Assembly: GCF_029024945.1 (NCBI RefSeq)
Contig: NZ_CP118976.1
Location: 1,178,001-1,242,000 of the forward strand
Source of the DNA: Staphylococcus succinus
GTDB taxonomy: Bacteria > Bacillota > Bacilli > Staphylococcales > Staphylococcaceae
Direction of reading: 5' to 3'
DNA: 64,000 bases
Shown here: positions 7,975-17,118 of the stretch, piece by piece
Layout: each line of letters opens with the position of its first letter
Numbering within the stretch: the stretch's first letter is position 1
Made by a program: the position numbers and the translations under genes
The notes under the pieces: model-generated
Told to the model about the DNA's origin: nothing
The model's database searches: none
What the model saw: only the letters and a program-made list of their open reading frames with translations

Positions 7975-9267
7975 ATGACGAAGCATGAGCAAATTTTATC
8001 ATATATAGAATCTCTAGCAGTCGGACAAAAAATTTCTGTTAGAAAGATAGCGAAAGATTTAGGCGTATCTGAAGGAACGGCTTATCGAGCTATCAAAGAT
8101 GCTGGACAAATAGGGTTAGTCGCAACCATTGACCGTGTAGGTACTGTTCGTATTGAAAAGAAATCGAGAGAACAAATTGAACAATTAACTTTTGGTGAAG
8201 TAGTAAAGATTATTGATGGTCAAGTACTAGGGGGAAGAAATGGATTAATTAAGACCCTCACAAAATTTGCAATCGGTGCGATGGAAATCGAAGATGTAGT
8301 TAAATATTTGAGTACACATACTTTACTAATAGTAGGTAATCGTAAAGATGTTCAATTGGCTGCTTTAAAACGAGGTAGCGCTGTTTTGATCACAGGTGGC
8401 TTTAGTACTTCTAATGAAATTATAAAATATGCAGATGAGCATGATTTACCAATATTATCTTCGAATTATGATACATATCTAGTAGCTAATATTATTAATA
8501 GAGCTATGTATGATCAAATGATTCGAAAAGAAATATTAGTTGTTGAAGATATAGTCAAATCGGTAAATGAACATACGGTTATTTTTGATAACATGACATT
8601 AAATGATTACAAGAAAAAAGCAAGAGAAACTGGTCATTCAAGGTTTCCTGTTATTGATGCTCAATGGAAGCTAGTAGGCATTGTTACAAGTAAAGAAATT
8701 ATAAAAATGGATGAAAAGGATACCATTGCACAATTTATGACCAAAGCACCAATTAATGTACAGTTAACAACGACTGTAGCAAATTGTGCTCATATGATGA
8801 TTTGGGAAGGTATAGAGCTTTTGCCAGTCACTACGCCAAGTAAAAAACTAGTCGGTGTAATCACGCGTAAAGACGTCCTGACAGCAATGCAACTCTTAAG
8901 TCGTCAACCACAAGTGGGAGAAACAATTAATGATCAAATAGCAAAGCACATCACGATTGCAAATGATGGTATTCAAGTGCAGATTACGCCACTCTTAACT
9001 AATCAGTTTGGAACGTTAAGTAAGGCAGTGTTCGTTGCAATTATAGAAGAAACAGTACGATACGAAATAAGAAAGTTAAAAAAACTTGAAGTAATGATTG
9101 AAAGTTTGAACATTATATATATTAAAACAGTGCAAATAGAGTCTGAAATTGATGTACATTATGATATGTTAGATGTAGGTAGAAATTTTGCAAAATTAGA
9201 AATAACAATGTCTAGTAACGGACAGCAAGTAGCGAAAGCAATGATTATTTGTCAGATGATAGACTAG
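7975..9267 (+). CDS. HTH-DRTGG-CBS-hotdog regulator (YtoI-like)
   Basis: A four-part protein of 430 residues. It has an N-terminal winged-helix-like domain (KISVRKIAKDLGVSEGTAYRAI, residues ~18-39, split here as KISVRKIAKDL and GVSEGTAYRAI), a DRTGG domain (~70-180, with GGRNGL and VLITGGFSTS), paired CBS domains (~190-310, GHSRFPVID and ELLPVT) and a C-terminal hotdog/thioesterase-like domain (~325-430). CBS pairs and DRTGG domains usually bind adenine nucleotides, so it may be a nucleotide-sensing transcription factor; its target is unknown. The ATG at 7975 is preferred over 7936 because GAGGTTATTAAA precedes it. nrnA follows within 40 bases and then dnaE, suggesting one operon. Confidence 0.85.
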   Translation: MTKHEQILSYIESLAVGQKISVRKIAKDLGVSEGTAYRAIKDAGQIGLVATIDRVGTVRIEKKSREQIEQLTFGEVVKIIDGQVLGGRNGLIKTLTKFAIGAMEIEDVVKYLSTHTLLIVGNRKDVQLAALKRGSAVLITGGFSTSNEIIKYADEHDLPILSSNYDTYLVANIINRAMYDQMIRKEILVVEDIVKSVNEHTVIFDNMTLNDYKKKARETGHSRFPVIDAQWKLVGIVTSKEIIKMDEKDTIAQFMTKAPINVQLTTTVANCAHMMIWEGIELLPVTTPSKKLVGVITRKDVLTAMQLLSRQPQVGETINDQIAKHITIANDGIQVQITPLLTNQFGTLSKAVFVAIIEETVRYEIRKLKKLEVMIESLNIIYIKTVQIESEIDVHYDMLDVGRNFAKLEITMSSNGQQVAKAMIICQMID

Positions 9268-9304
9268 TAAAAATACAATATAACTTTTGAAAAGGAAGAA
9301 GCAT

Positions 9305-10240
9305 ATGACTAAAGAATTTAATCAAATTATGACTGCAATAAATGAAAAAGAAACAATTATTATACATAGACATGTAAGACCTGATCCCGATGCTTACGGT
9401 TCTCAACTTGGATTAAAAAGCTATCTACAATTGAAATTTCCAAACAAAAATATTTATGCTGTAGGCGAGGCGGAACCTTCATTAGATTTCATTGGTACAT
9501 TTGATGATGTAACAGATACACAGTACAATGATGCGTTAGTTATTGTTTGTGATACCGCTAATTCCCCAAGAATCAGTGATTCAAGATTTAGTCAGGGACA
9601 ATCATTGATTAAAATTGATCACCATCCTGGAGTTGATCAATATGGTGATATTAATTTTGTTAATACGGAAGCGTCTTCTACAAGTGAGATTATTTTTGAT
9701 TTCATCAATCACTTTAATGATTTATCAATTATTGATGCTTCAGTAGCTCGCTTATTATATCTTGGCATTGTTGGGGATACAGGACGATTCTTATTTAACA
9801 ATACAACCCCACATACATTAGAAGCAGCAAGCGAGCTACTTAAATACCCATTTAATCATAATGAAGAATTAAACAAACTTGGAGAAAAAGATCCTAAGTT
9901 ACTTCCTTTCCAAGGATATGTACTACAAAATTTTGATTTAAATGATAAAGGATTCTGTAAGGTAATTATTACAAAAGATGTTCTTGAAAAATTTGATATA
10001 GCGGCTAACGAAGCATCTCTTTTTGTAAATGCAATTGCTGATATTCAAGGTCTCAAAATATGGGTCTTTGGTGTGGATGAAGGTTCAGAAATTAGATGTA
10101 GAATTCGTTCGAAAGGTATTATAATCAATGATATTGCGAGTGATTTTGGTGGTGGCGGACACCCGAATGCATCAGGCGTTTCTGTTGAAAACTGGGAACA
10201 ATTTAATCATTTAGCAGCAGCATTAAATAATAAATTGTAA
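9305..10240 (+). CDS. nrnA: Bifunctional oligoribonuclease / pAp phosphatase NrnA
   Basis: A DHH-DHHA1 phosphoesterase of 311 residues that degrades two- to five-base nanoRNAs and converts 3'-phosphoadenosine 5'-phosphate to AMP. Metal motifs are visible in order: HRHVRPDPDAYGS (~20), VCDTAN (~83), IDHHPG (~107) and LGIVGDTGRF (~160). The C-terminal glycine-rich GGGGHPNASG substrate loop is at ~285. The frame opens at a TTG (9287), but AAGGAAG at 9292-9298 fits the ATG at 9305. It lies between the CBS regulator and dnaE, as in other Bacillales. Members of the family can also cleave pApA, the c-di-AMP product. Confidence 0.94.
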   Translation: MTKEFNQIMTAINEKETIIIHRHVRPDPDAYGSQLGLKSYLQLKFPNKNIYAVGEAEPSLDFIGTFDDVTDTQYNDALVIVCDTANSPRISDSRFSQGQSLIKIDHHPGVDQYGDINFVNTEASSTSEIIFDFINHFNDLSIIDASVARLLYLGIVGDTGRFLFNNTTPHTLEAASELLKYPFNHNEELNKLGEKDPKLLPFQGYVLQNFDLNDKGFCKVIITKDVLEKFDIAANEASLFVNAIADIQGLKIWVFGVDEGSEIRCRIRSKGIIINDIASDFGGGGHPNASGVSVENWEQFNHLAAALNNKL

Positions 10241-10261
10241 TAGCAAAGGAGGTATTTGTTG

Positions 10262-13200
10262 ATGGTTGCGCATTTAAATATTCACACAACATATGATCTA
10301 TTAAATTCTAGTTTAAGAATTAAAGATGTGGTGACTAAAGCTGCAAAAGAAGGTTATACAGCCTTAGCCATCACAGATACAAACGTTTTATATGGCTATC
10401 CACAGTTTTATGACGCATGTATAGCAGCGAATATGCATCCTATTTTTGGTATGACAATCTATGTAACAGATGGGTTATCCGAGGTTGAAACAATCGTCTT
10501 AGCTCAAAACAACCAAGGGTTAAAAGATTTATTCAAGTTATCTTCAGCTATCAAAATGAAAGAAAAAACAGAAACCCCTGTAGAGTGGTTGAAAAAATAT
10601 TCACAACATTTTGTTGTCATATTTAAAAATGTAGATCAATCACATCAAACTATTATTTCTGAGTTTAACAAGGAAGCGAATATATATGTGAATCATACGA
10701 GTCAAGTATCATACAATTTACCTATCGTATGGGCACAAAATACATGCTATCTAAATCGGGAGGATGCTGAGACGTTAACGGCATTAGCCGCAATTAAAGA
10801 TAATTCGAAATTAGATTTAGTAAGTGAACAACAGGATTATGATGCGCATTTGTATGGTCAACAAGATTTAAGTGAACTCAGCCTAAGCAAAGATATATGG
10901 CATAATACAAACGAACTGGCAACGCTTTGTAATGCTGAACTACGCTACCACCAATCTTTGCTGCCAAAATTCAAAACGACAGATAATCAGCCGTCTAAAG
11001 ATTATTTGTGGAGTTTATTAGAAAGTAGCTTACAGCGATTAAACTTAGCTGAACACAAAGTAGCGCAATATAAGCGTAGGCTGTTACATGAATATCAAAT
11101 TATCACTGACATGGGATTTGAAGATTATTTCTTAATAGTAAGTGATTTAATACATTATGCTAAAACACATGATATCTTAGTGGGACCAGGCCGTGGCTCT
11201 TCTGCTGGTTCTCTCGTGAGTTATTTATTAAATATTACTACTATGGATCCAATAGAATATAACCTTTTATTCGAACGGTTTTTAAATCCAGAACGTGTCA
11301 CAATGCCAGATATAGATATTGATTTTGAAGACACACATCGCGACAAGGTGATTCAATATGTTCAAGAAAAATACGGTTCCCATCATGTAGCAGGTATTGT
11401 AACGTTTGGTCATCTATTAGCAAGAGCTGTAGCAAGAGATGTGGGCAGAATTATGAGTTTTGATGATATTACGCTAAATGAAATTTCTAAATTGATTCCA
11501 CACAAGTTAGGTATTACTTTAGATGAAGCATACGCTCAGGAGGATTTTAAACAATTTGTGCACCGGAATCATAGGCATGAGCGATGGTTTGAGATATGTA
11601 AAAAGTTAGAGGGCTTACCTCGCCATACATCTACGCATGCAGCTGGAATTATTATTAATGATCATCCTTTATATGAATATGCACCACTTACTTTAGGAGA
11701 TACAGGACTTTTAACGCAATGGACTATGACAGAAGCTGAGCGGGTAGGTCTGTTGAAAATTGACTTCTTAGGACTGCGGAATTTATCAATCATACATCAA
11801 ATTGTTAAACAAGTTCGTAGTGATATGAATGTTAGCATAGACATAGAACAGATACCGTTTGATGATGAGAAAGTGTTTCAACTATTATCTAGAGGCGACA
11901 CCACAGGTATATTTCAACTCGAATCAGATGGTATTAGAAATGTATTACAAAAATTACAACCTGAACATTTTGAAGATATCGTAGCTGTGACTTCACTTTA
12001 TAGACCTGGTCCAATGGAAGAAATACCAACTTATATTTCAAGAAGACATGATTCTACAAAAGTTAAATATTTACATGAAGATTTACAACCCATATTAAAA
12101 AAGACATATGGAGTTATTATTTATCAAGAACAAATTATGCAAATTGCGAGTAAGTTTGCTGGATTTAATTATGGTGAAGCGGACATTTTAAGACGTGCAA
12201 TGAGTAAGAAAAATCGAGCTGTGCTAGAAAGTGAACGACACCATTTCGTTGAAGGTGCATTAAAAAATGGTTATAGCGAAAGTTTGAGTAAACAAATATT
12301 TGATTTAATATTAAAATTTGCAGATTATGGCTTTGCACGTGCACATGCAGTGAGTTATTCCAAAATCGCATATATCATGAGTTATTTGAAGGTTTACTAT
12401 CCCAATTATTTTTATTCAAATATTTTAAGTAACACAATCGGTAGTGAGAAAAAAACATCACAAATTATTGATGAAGCAAAACATCAAAATTTAAATATTC
12501 TTTCTCCACATATTAATTATAGTCATTGGTTTTACAAAGCCACTAAAGAAGGTATCTATTTATCGATAGGTGTAATTAAAGGCGTAGGCTATCAAAGCGT
12601 TAAATTGATTGTTGATGAGCGGAAAGCAAATGGATATTTTAAAGACTTTTTTGATTTTGCCAGACGTATACCGAAAAGGATAAAATCAAGAAAGCTATTT
12701 GAAGCATTAATACTTGTAGGTGCATTTGATACATTTGGAAAAAATAGAGCCACGCTATTACAGGCTATTGACCAAGTGTTGGATGATGTGTCTAATGTTG
12801 AGCAGGATGGATTTATATTCGACGTTTTAACGCCTAAAACAACATATGAAGAAAAAGGTGAATTACCCGATAAAGTATTAAGTGATTATGAAAAGGAATA
12901 TTTAGGTTTTTATGTATCTACGCATCCAGTTGAAAAGACATTTGAGCAAAAACAATATCTGGGTATTTATAAACTAACGAATGCGCGAGATCATCAACCA
13001 ATATTAATTCAAATTGATAGTAGTAAAAAGATACGCACCAAAAATGGTCAAAACATGGCATTTGTAACATTGAATGATGGATTGAATAATTTAGATGGTG
13101 TCATTTTCCCTGATGCATATAAAAAATATGAGTCATTATTAAATGGAGACGACGTTTTTATTGTCAGAGGTAAGTTTGATAATCGAAATAATAAGAAACA

Positions 13201-13465
13201 ACTTATTATCAATCAAATAGAATCTATAGAAGCATATGAATCATACATTTTTAATAACGCAAAACAAATTGTTATTAGAAATTTAAATGACGAACCTGAA
13301 TTAGAACAATACATTACTCAAAATAAAGATAATGACCATATACCAGTAGAATACTTTCAAGAAGGTCAGAATAACTTTAAAACAATAGGCTATGTGGCCC
13401 GTAATAATGCATCAATTAGGGAATTAATACAAAAGTTTTCTCCTTGGGATATTAGAATTATTTAA
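10262..13465 (+). CDS. dnaE: DNA polymerase III alpha subunit, DnaE type
   Basis: The second Gram-positive replicative polymerase, which extends RNA primers before handing over to PolC and also acts in error-prone synthesis. At 1067 residues it has an N-terminal PHP domain, the palm with GPGRGSSAGS and the catalytic MPDIDIDFED, a tau-binding/HhH region near 800-860 and an OB fold near 930-1000. The PHP domain lacks an intact metal cluster by eye, as in the DnaE1 group. TTG codons at 10256 and 10259 are in frame, but AAAGGAGG lies nine bases from the ATG at 10262, so that is the start. The last gene of the regulator-nrnA-dnaE run. Confidence 0.95.
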   Translation: MVAHLNIHTTYDLLNSSLRIKDVVTKAAKEGYTALAITDTNVLYGYPQFYDACIAANMHPIFGMTIYVTDGLSEVETIVLAQNNQGLKDLFKLSSAIKMKEKTETPVEWLKKYSQHFVVIFKNVDQSHQTIISEFNKEANIYVNHTSQVSYNLPIVWAQNTCYLNREDAETLTALAAIKDNSKLDLVSEQQDYDAHLYGQQDLSELSLSKDIWHNTNELATLCNAELRYHQSLLPKFKTTDNQPSKDYLWSLLESSLQRLNLAEHKVAQYKRRLLHEYQIITDMGFEDYFLIVSDLIHYAKTHDILVGPGRGSSAGSLVSYLLNITTMDPIEYNLLFERFLNPERVTMPDIDIDFEDTHRDKVIQYVQEKYGSHHVAGIVTFGHLLARAVARDVGRIMSFDDITLNEISKLIPHKLGITLDEAYAQEDFKQFVHRNHRHERWFEICKKLEGLPRHTSTHAAGIIINDHPLYEYAPLTLGDTGLLTQWTMTEAERVGLLKIDFLGLRNLSIIHQIVKQVRSDMNVSIDIEQIPFDDEKVFQLLSRGDTTGIFQLESDGIRNVLQKLQPEHFEDIVAVTSLYRPGPMEEIPTYISRRHDSTKVKYLHEDLQPILKKTYGVIIYQEQIMQIASKFAGFNYGEADILRRAMSKKNRAVLESERHHFVEGALKNGYSESLSKQIFDLILKFADYGFARAHAVSYSKIAYIMSYLKVYYPNYFYSNILSNTIGSEKKTSQIIDEAKHQNLNILSPHINYSHWFYKATKEGIYLSIGVIKGVGYQSVKLIVDERKANGYFKDFFDFARRIPKRIKSRKLFEALILVGAFDTFGKNRATLLQAIDQVLDDVSNVEQDGFIFDVLTPKTTYEEKGELPDKVLSDYEKEYLGFYVSTHPVEKTFEQKQYLGIYKLTNARDHQPILIQIDSSKKIRTKNGQNMAFVTLNDGLNNLDGVIFPDAYKKYESLLNGDDVFIVRGKFDNRNNKKQLIINQIESIEAYESYIFNNAKQIVIRNLNDEPELEQYITQNKDNDHIPVEYFQEGQNNFKTIGYVARNNASIRELIQKFSPWDIRII

Positions 13466-13497
13466 CTTTAACAGCATTATAAACTATGATATAGTTG

Positions 13498-13528
13498 ACT
13501 GATGGTTATACATAAGCTTGCCATCAGT
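13498..13528 (+). terminator. Probable dnaE terminator
   Basis: ACTGATGG and its complement CCATCAGT separated by 15 bases, followed by TTTTAATTTT. The stem is short and the loop long, so confidence is moderate. Confidence 0.55.
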
Positions 13529-13626
13529 TTTAATTTTCATGAAATTAAAACTATGACATATTTAATAACAAATAAATCTATATGTTTTTATTACAAATAT
13601 TAACAGTGCAAATGTAATTTTTGTTT

Positions 13627-13641
13627 TTGTTAACGATATCA
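13627..13641 (+). promoter_or_regulatory. cre-like CcpA site upstream of the malic enzyme
   Basis: TTGTTAACGATATCA matches WTGNAANCGNWNNCW at all specified positions but one. It lies about 85 bases before the start codon in an otherwise gene-free stretch. No good promoter could be placed nearby. Confidence 0.45.
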
Positions 13642-13722
13642 TTTGTAATTTACGTTAGAGTGTAATAAAAATATATATGAAATGATATTTATACTAAATT
13701 GAATGTAAAGGGGTAGATTTAC

Positions 13723-14955
13723 ATGACTTTGCGAGATGAAGCTCTAGAAATGCATAGAAAAAATCAAGGAAAATTAGAAGTAGCTGCAAAGGTGAAGGTT
13801 ACCAATAAAGATGAATTAAGTTTGGCATATTCACCGGGCGTAGCTGAACCATGTAAAGAAATACATGAGGACCCTAGAAAAGTATTTGAATATACTATGA
13901 AAGGGAATACGGTTGCTGTGGTTACTGATGGTACTGCAGTATTAGGCCTAGGCAATATTGGTGCAGAAGCTAGTATTCCAGTAATGGAAGGAAAAGCCGT
14001 GTTATTCAAAAGTTTTTCTGGTATAGACGGTGTACCTATTGCTTTAAATACTACCGATACAGAAGAAATTATTAATACCGTGAAATTATTAGAGCCTAAT
14101 TATGGTGGGATTAACTTAGAAGATATTTCAGCACCTCGTTGTTTTGAAATTGAAGAAAGATTAAAAAAAGAAACAAAAATACCTGTTTTTCATGATGACC
14201 AGCATGGTACGGCAATCGTAACGGTTGCAGGTATGATTAATGCGCTTCGCATTGTTGATAAAGACTTATCAGATATTAAGGTAGTACTTAATGGTGCAGG
14301 TGCAGCTGGTATGGCAATTGTTAAATTACTCTATTCTTATGGCGTTCGTGATATGATTATGTGTGATTCAAAGGGAGCGATTTATGAAGATCGTTCATTT
14401 GGTATGAATGATACTAAAGCATATGTTGCAAGATGGACAAATAGAGATAAAATAGAAGGTAGCTTGGAAGATGTTATCAAAGATGCAGATGTATTCATTG
14501 GTGTTTCTGTAGCTGATTTATTATCAAAAGAAATGGTTGAATCTATGGCAGATGATCCAATCATTTTTGCGATGGCAAATCCTAATCCAGAAATTAATCC
14601 AGAGGTTGCGAAAGAAGCAGGTGCTAAAGTTATAGGTACTGGTCGTTCAGATTTTCCAAATCAAATTAATAATGTGTTAGCATTCCCTGGAATATTTAGA
14701 GGTGCATTAGATGTAGAAGCAACTCATATTAATGAAGAAATGAAACAAGCTGCAGTAGAAGCTATTGCTGATTTGATAAAACCAGAAGAACTAAATCCAG
14801 ATTATTGTATCCCTGGTCCATTCGATAAACGTGTGGCACCTTCAGTCGCGAGAGAAGTCGCAAAAGCAGCAATGGAATCAGGTGTAGCAAGAATGGATGT
14901 TGATCCGGAAGAGATTTATAATAAGACTATGAAATTAACAGACTTAGATAAATAA
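13723..14955 (+). CDS. Malic enzyme (NAD(P)-dependent, short bacterial form)
   Basis: Oxidative decarboxylation of malate to pyruvate, linking the TCA cycle with pyruvate and supplying reducing power. At 410 residues it is the short form related to B. subtilis YtsJ, also a neighbour of dnaE and accDA. Signatures are the catalytic-tyrosine YSPGVAEPC (~26), LGLGNIGAEA (~74), the metal motif FHDDQHGTA (~155) and the Rossmann turn NGAGAAGMA (~190). The cofactor preference cannot be read from sequence with confidence. AAAGGGG lies before the ATG. It precedes accDA by 79 bases and probably feeds NADPH or acetyl units towards fatty acid synthesis. Confidence 0.94.
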   Translation: MTLRDEALEMHRKNQGKLEVAAKVKVTNKDELSLAYSPGVAEPCKEIHEDPRKVFEYTMKGNTVAVVTDGTAVLGLGNIGAEASIPVMEGKAVLFKSFSGIDGVPIALNTTDTEEIINTVKLLEPNYGGINLEDISAPRCFEIEERLKKETKIPVFHDDQHGTAIVTVAGMINALRIVDKDLSDIKVVLNGAGAAGMAIVKLLYSYGVRDMIMCDSKGAIYEDRSFGMNDTKAYVARWTNRDKIEGSLEDVIKDADVFIGVSVADLLSKEMVESMADDPIIFAMANPNPEINPEVAKEAGAKVIGTGRSDFPNQINNVLAFPGIFRGALDVEATHINEEMKQAAVEAIADLIKPEELNPDYCIPGPFDKRVAPSVAREVAKAAMESGVARMDVDPEEIYNKTMKLTDLDK

Positions 14956-15034
14956 TAATCATAATTTCTAATCTCTATACACTTTAATGTTTAAGTAAAG
15001 GGAAAGATAGTGATGGTTATGTGGAGGTTTACCA

Positions 15035-15901
15035 ATGTTTAAAGATTTTTTCAATAGAAGTAGTAAAAAGAAAAAGTACGTTACGGTATCTGATTCAAAA
15101 CAAAGTGATGTCCCAGCAGGCATAATGACGAAATGTCCAAAATGTAAAAAAATCATGTATACCAAAGAATTGGCTGAAAATTTAAATGTTTGTTTTAATT
15201 GTGATCATCACATTGCGTTAACTGCATATAATCGTATTAATGCTATTTCTGATGAAGGCACATTTAAAGAATTTGATAAAGGAATGACCTCTGCGAATCC
15301 ATTGGACTTTCCAAGTTATGAAGAAAAAATTCAAAAAGACCAACAAAAAACAAAACTTAATGAAGCTGTCGTTACTGGAACAGCCGAATTAGATGGCGTG
15401 CCTTATGGTGTTGCAGTTATGGATGCAAGGTTTAGAATGGGTAGTATGGGATCAGTGGTAGGAGAAAAAATTTGTAGAATTATTGAGCATTGTACAGATA
15501 ACCGTTTACCATTCATACTATTCTCTGCCAGTGGTGGCGCAAGAATGCAAGAAGGTATCATTTCATTGATGCAAATGGGTAAAACAAGTGTGTCATTGAA
15601 GAGACATGCTGACGCAGGATTATTGTATATTTCATACATAACAAATCCTACCACAGGTGGTGTTTCTGCAAGTTTCGCATCTGTAGGTGATATCAACATC
15701 AGCGAACCGAAAGCTTTAATTGGTTTTGCTGGTAGACGTGTAATCGAACAGACAATCAATGAAAAATTACCAGAAGACTTCCAAACTGCAGAATTTTTAT
15801 TAGAGCACGGACAATTAGATAAAGTAGTGCATAGAAAAGAAATGAAGACCACATTATCTAATTTTCTTAAAATGCATCAAGAGGTGAAAACGAATGCTTG
15901 A
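15035..15901 (+). CDS. accD: Acetyl-CoA carboxyltransferase beta subunit
   Basis: With AccA it transfers CO2 from carboxybiotin to acetyl-CoA, giving malonyl-CoA for fatty acid synthesis. At 288 residues it has the N-terminal four-Cys zinc ribbon at C34, C37, C53 and C56, followed by the crotonase-fold carboxyltransferase with FSASGGARMQEG (~168) and TNPTTGGVSAS (~206). TGGAGG precedes the ATG. The stop codon overlaps the accA start by eight bases, so the two subunits are translationally coupled for equal output. Confidence 0.97.
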   Translation: MFKDFFNRSSKKKKYVTVSDSKQSDVPAGIMTKCPKCKKIMYTKELAENLNVCFNCDHHIALTAYNRINAISDEGTFKEFDKGMTSANPLDFPSYEEKIQKDQQKTKLNEAVVTGTAELDGVPYGVAVMDARFRMGSMGSVVGEKICRIIEHCTDNRLPFILFSASGGARMQEGIISLMQMGKTSVSLKRHADAGLLYISYITNPTTGGVSASFASVGDINISEPKALIGFAGRRVIEQTINEKLPEDFQTAEFLLEHGQLDKVVHRKEMKTTLSNFLKMHQEVKTNA

Positions 15902-16838
15902 TTTTGAAAAGCCACTTTTTGAAATAAAAAACAAAATTGAATCTTTAAAAGAATCACAGGAAAAAAATGATGTTGATTTACAAGAAGAAATTGATATGCT
16001 TGAAGCTTCATTAGCTCGGGAAACTGAAAAAATATATACTAATCTTAAGCCATGGGATCGTGTGCAATTAGCGCGATTACAAGAAAGACCAACGTTATTA
16101 GATTATATTCCACACATCTTTGATTCATTCATTGAACTACACGGGGATCGTAATTATCGTGATGATCCAGCAATGGTGGGCGGTATTGGTTATTTAAATG
16201 GGCATGCTGTAACGGTTGTTGGACAACAACGGGGTAAAGATACGAAAGATAATATTTATCGTAACTTTGGTATGGCTCATCCTGAAGGCTATAGAAAAGC
16301 AATTCGATTAATGAAGCAAGCTGAAAAATTCAATCGTCCAATTTTCACTTTTATTGATACTAAAGGTGCATATCCAGGTAAAGCGGCTGAAGAACGTGGG
16401 CAAAGCGAATCGATTGCTAGAAATTTAGTTGAAATGGCTTCACTTACAGTACCGGTGATTTCGATTGTCATTGGTGAAGGTGGTAGCGGTGGTGCATTAG
16501 GTTTAGGCATTACAAACCGCATACTTATGTTAGAAAATAGTACATATTCAGTTATTTCTCCTGAAGGTGCATCAGCATTATTATGGAAAGATAGTAACTT
16601 AGCTAAAATTGCTGCAGAAACAATGAAAATTACTGCAGAAGATTTACATGAATTAAAAATTGCAGATGAAGTAATTAAAGAACCATTAGGTGGCGCACAT
16701 CACGATATTGCAATACAAGCACAAAGTATAAAAGCCACGTTTGAACGTCATTTATCAGAATTAAATAAATTAAGCGAGCAGCAACTAGTTGAAGATCGCT
16801 ATAATAAATTTAGAGCTATTGGTGCTTATACTGAATAA
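15894..16838 (+). CDS. accA: Acetyl-CoA carboxyltransferase alpha subunit
   Basis: Partner of AccD in the alpha2beta2 carboxyltransferase. At 314 residues it has an N-terminal helical region (1-60) with LYTNLKPWDRVQLAR-like residues (here IYTNLKPWDRVQLAR), then PTLLDYI, ELHGDR and GQQRGKDT (~110), TKGAYPGKAAEERGQ (~160) and GEGGSGGALG (~192). It starts inside accD and has its own AAGAGG about ten bases upstream. A weak hairpin follows, then a regulatory region before pfkA. Confidence 0.97.
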   Translation: MLDFEKPLFEIKNKIESLKESQEKNDVDLQEEIDMLEASLARETEKIYTNLKPWDRVQLARLQERPTLLDYIPHIFDSFIELHGDRNYRDDPAMVGGIGYLNGHAVTVVGQQRGKDTKDNIYRNFGMAHPEGYRKAIRLMKQAEKFNRPIFTFIDTKGAYPGKAAEERGQSESIARNLVEMASLTVPVISIVIGEGGSGGALGLGITNRILMLENSTYSVISPEGASALLWKDSNLAKIAAETMKITAEDLHELKIADEVIKEPLGGAHHDIAIQAQSIKATFERHLSELNKLSEQQLVEDRYNKFRAIGAYTE

Positions 16839-16847
16839 TTAGCATGT

Positions 16848-16876
16848 TTCCTCTACGTCTATCGATGTGGAGGATT
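16848..16876 (+). terminator. Weak hairpin after accA
   Basis: TCCTCTACGT can pair with ATGTGGAGGA (10 bp with two G-U pairs) around six bases. The T-tail is poor (ATTTACTTT), so termination here would be inefficient. Confidence 0.5.
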
Positions 16877-16974
16877 TACTTTGCTATCATTCTTAAAATC
16901 GTTCTATCTGTTTAAGATTTAACAGATAAAGGTACATAAGTAATAGCATTTTGAATAGAGATACTGTCAAAATT

Positions 16975-16989
16975 AAGCAAACGCTTTCT
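16975..16989 (+). promoter_or_regulatory. Distal cre-like CcpA site upstream of pfkA
   Basis: AAGCAAACGCTTTCT fits WTGNAANCGNWNNCW except at one position. It lies about 130 bases before pfkA and 33 bases upstream of the second site, so centre spacing is 41 bases. Confidence 0.5.
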
Positions 16990-17015
16990 ATGTGAATATT
17001 AATCGAACGCTTATA

Positions 17016-17030
17016 TTTAAAACGTTTACA
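17016..17030 (+). promoter_or_regulatory. Proximal cre-like CcpA site overlapping the possible pfkA -35
   Basis: TTTAAAACGTTTACA fits the cre consensus with one mismatch. TTTACA at its right end could be a -35, with TTTAAT at 17049-17054 (18-base spacer) as -10. The promoter part is tentative. Confidence 0.5.
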
Positions 17031-17118
17031 TTCATTCGCAAGCCTAATTTTAATGGCACCTCATTAGATTTTATGGTATTTTTAGAGTAAGAAATACAAG
17101 TTAGAAAGGTATGTCGTC

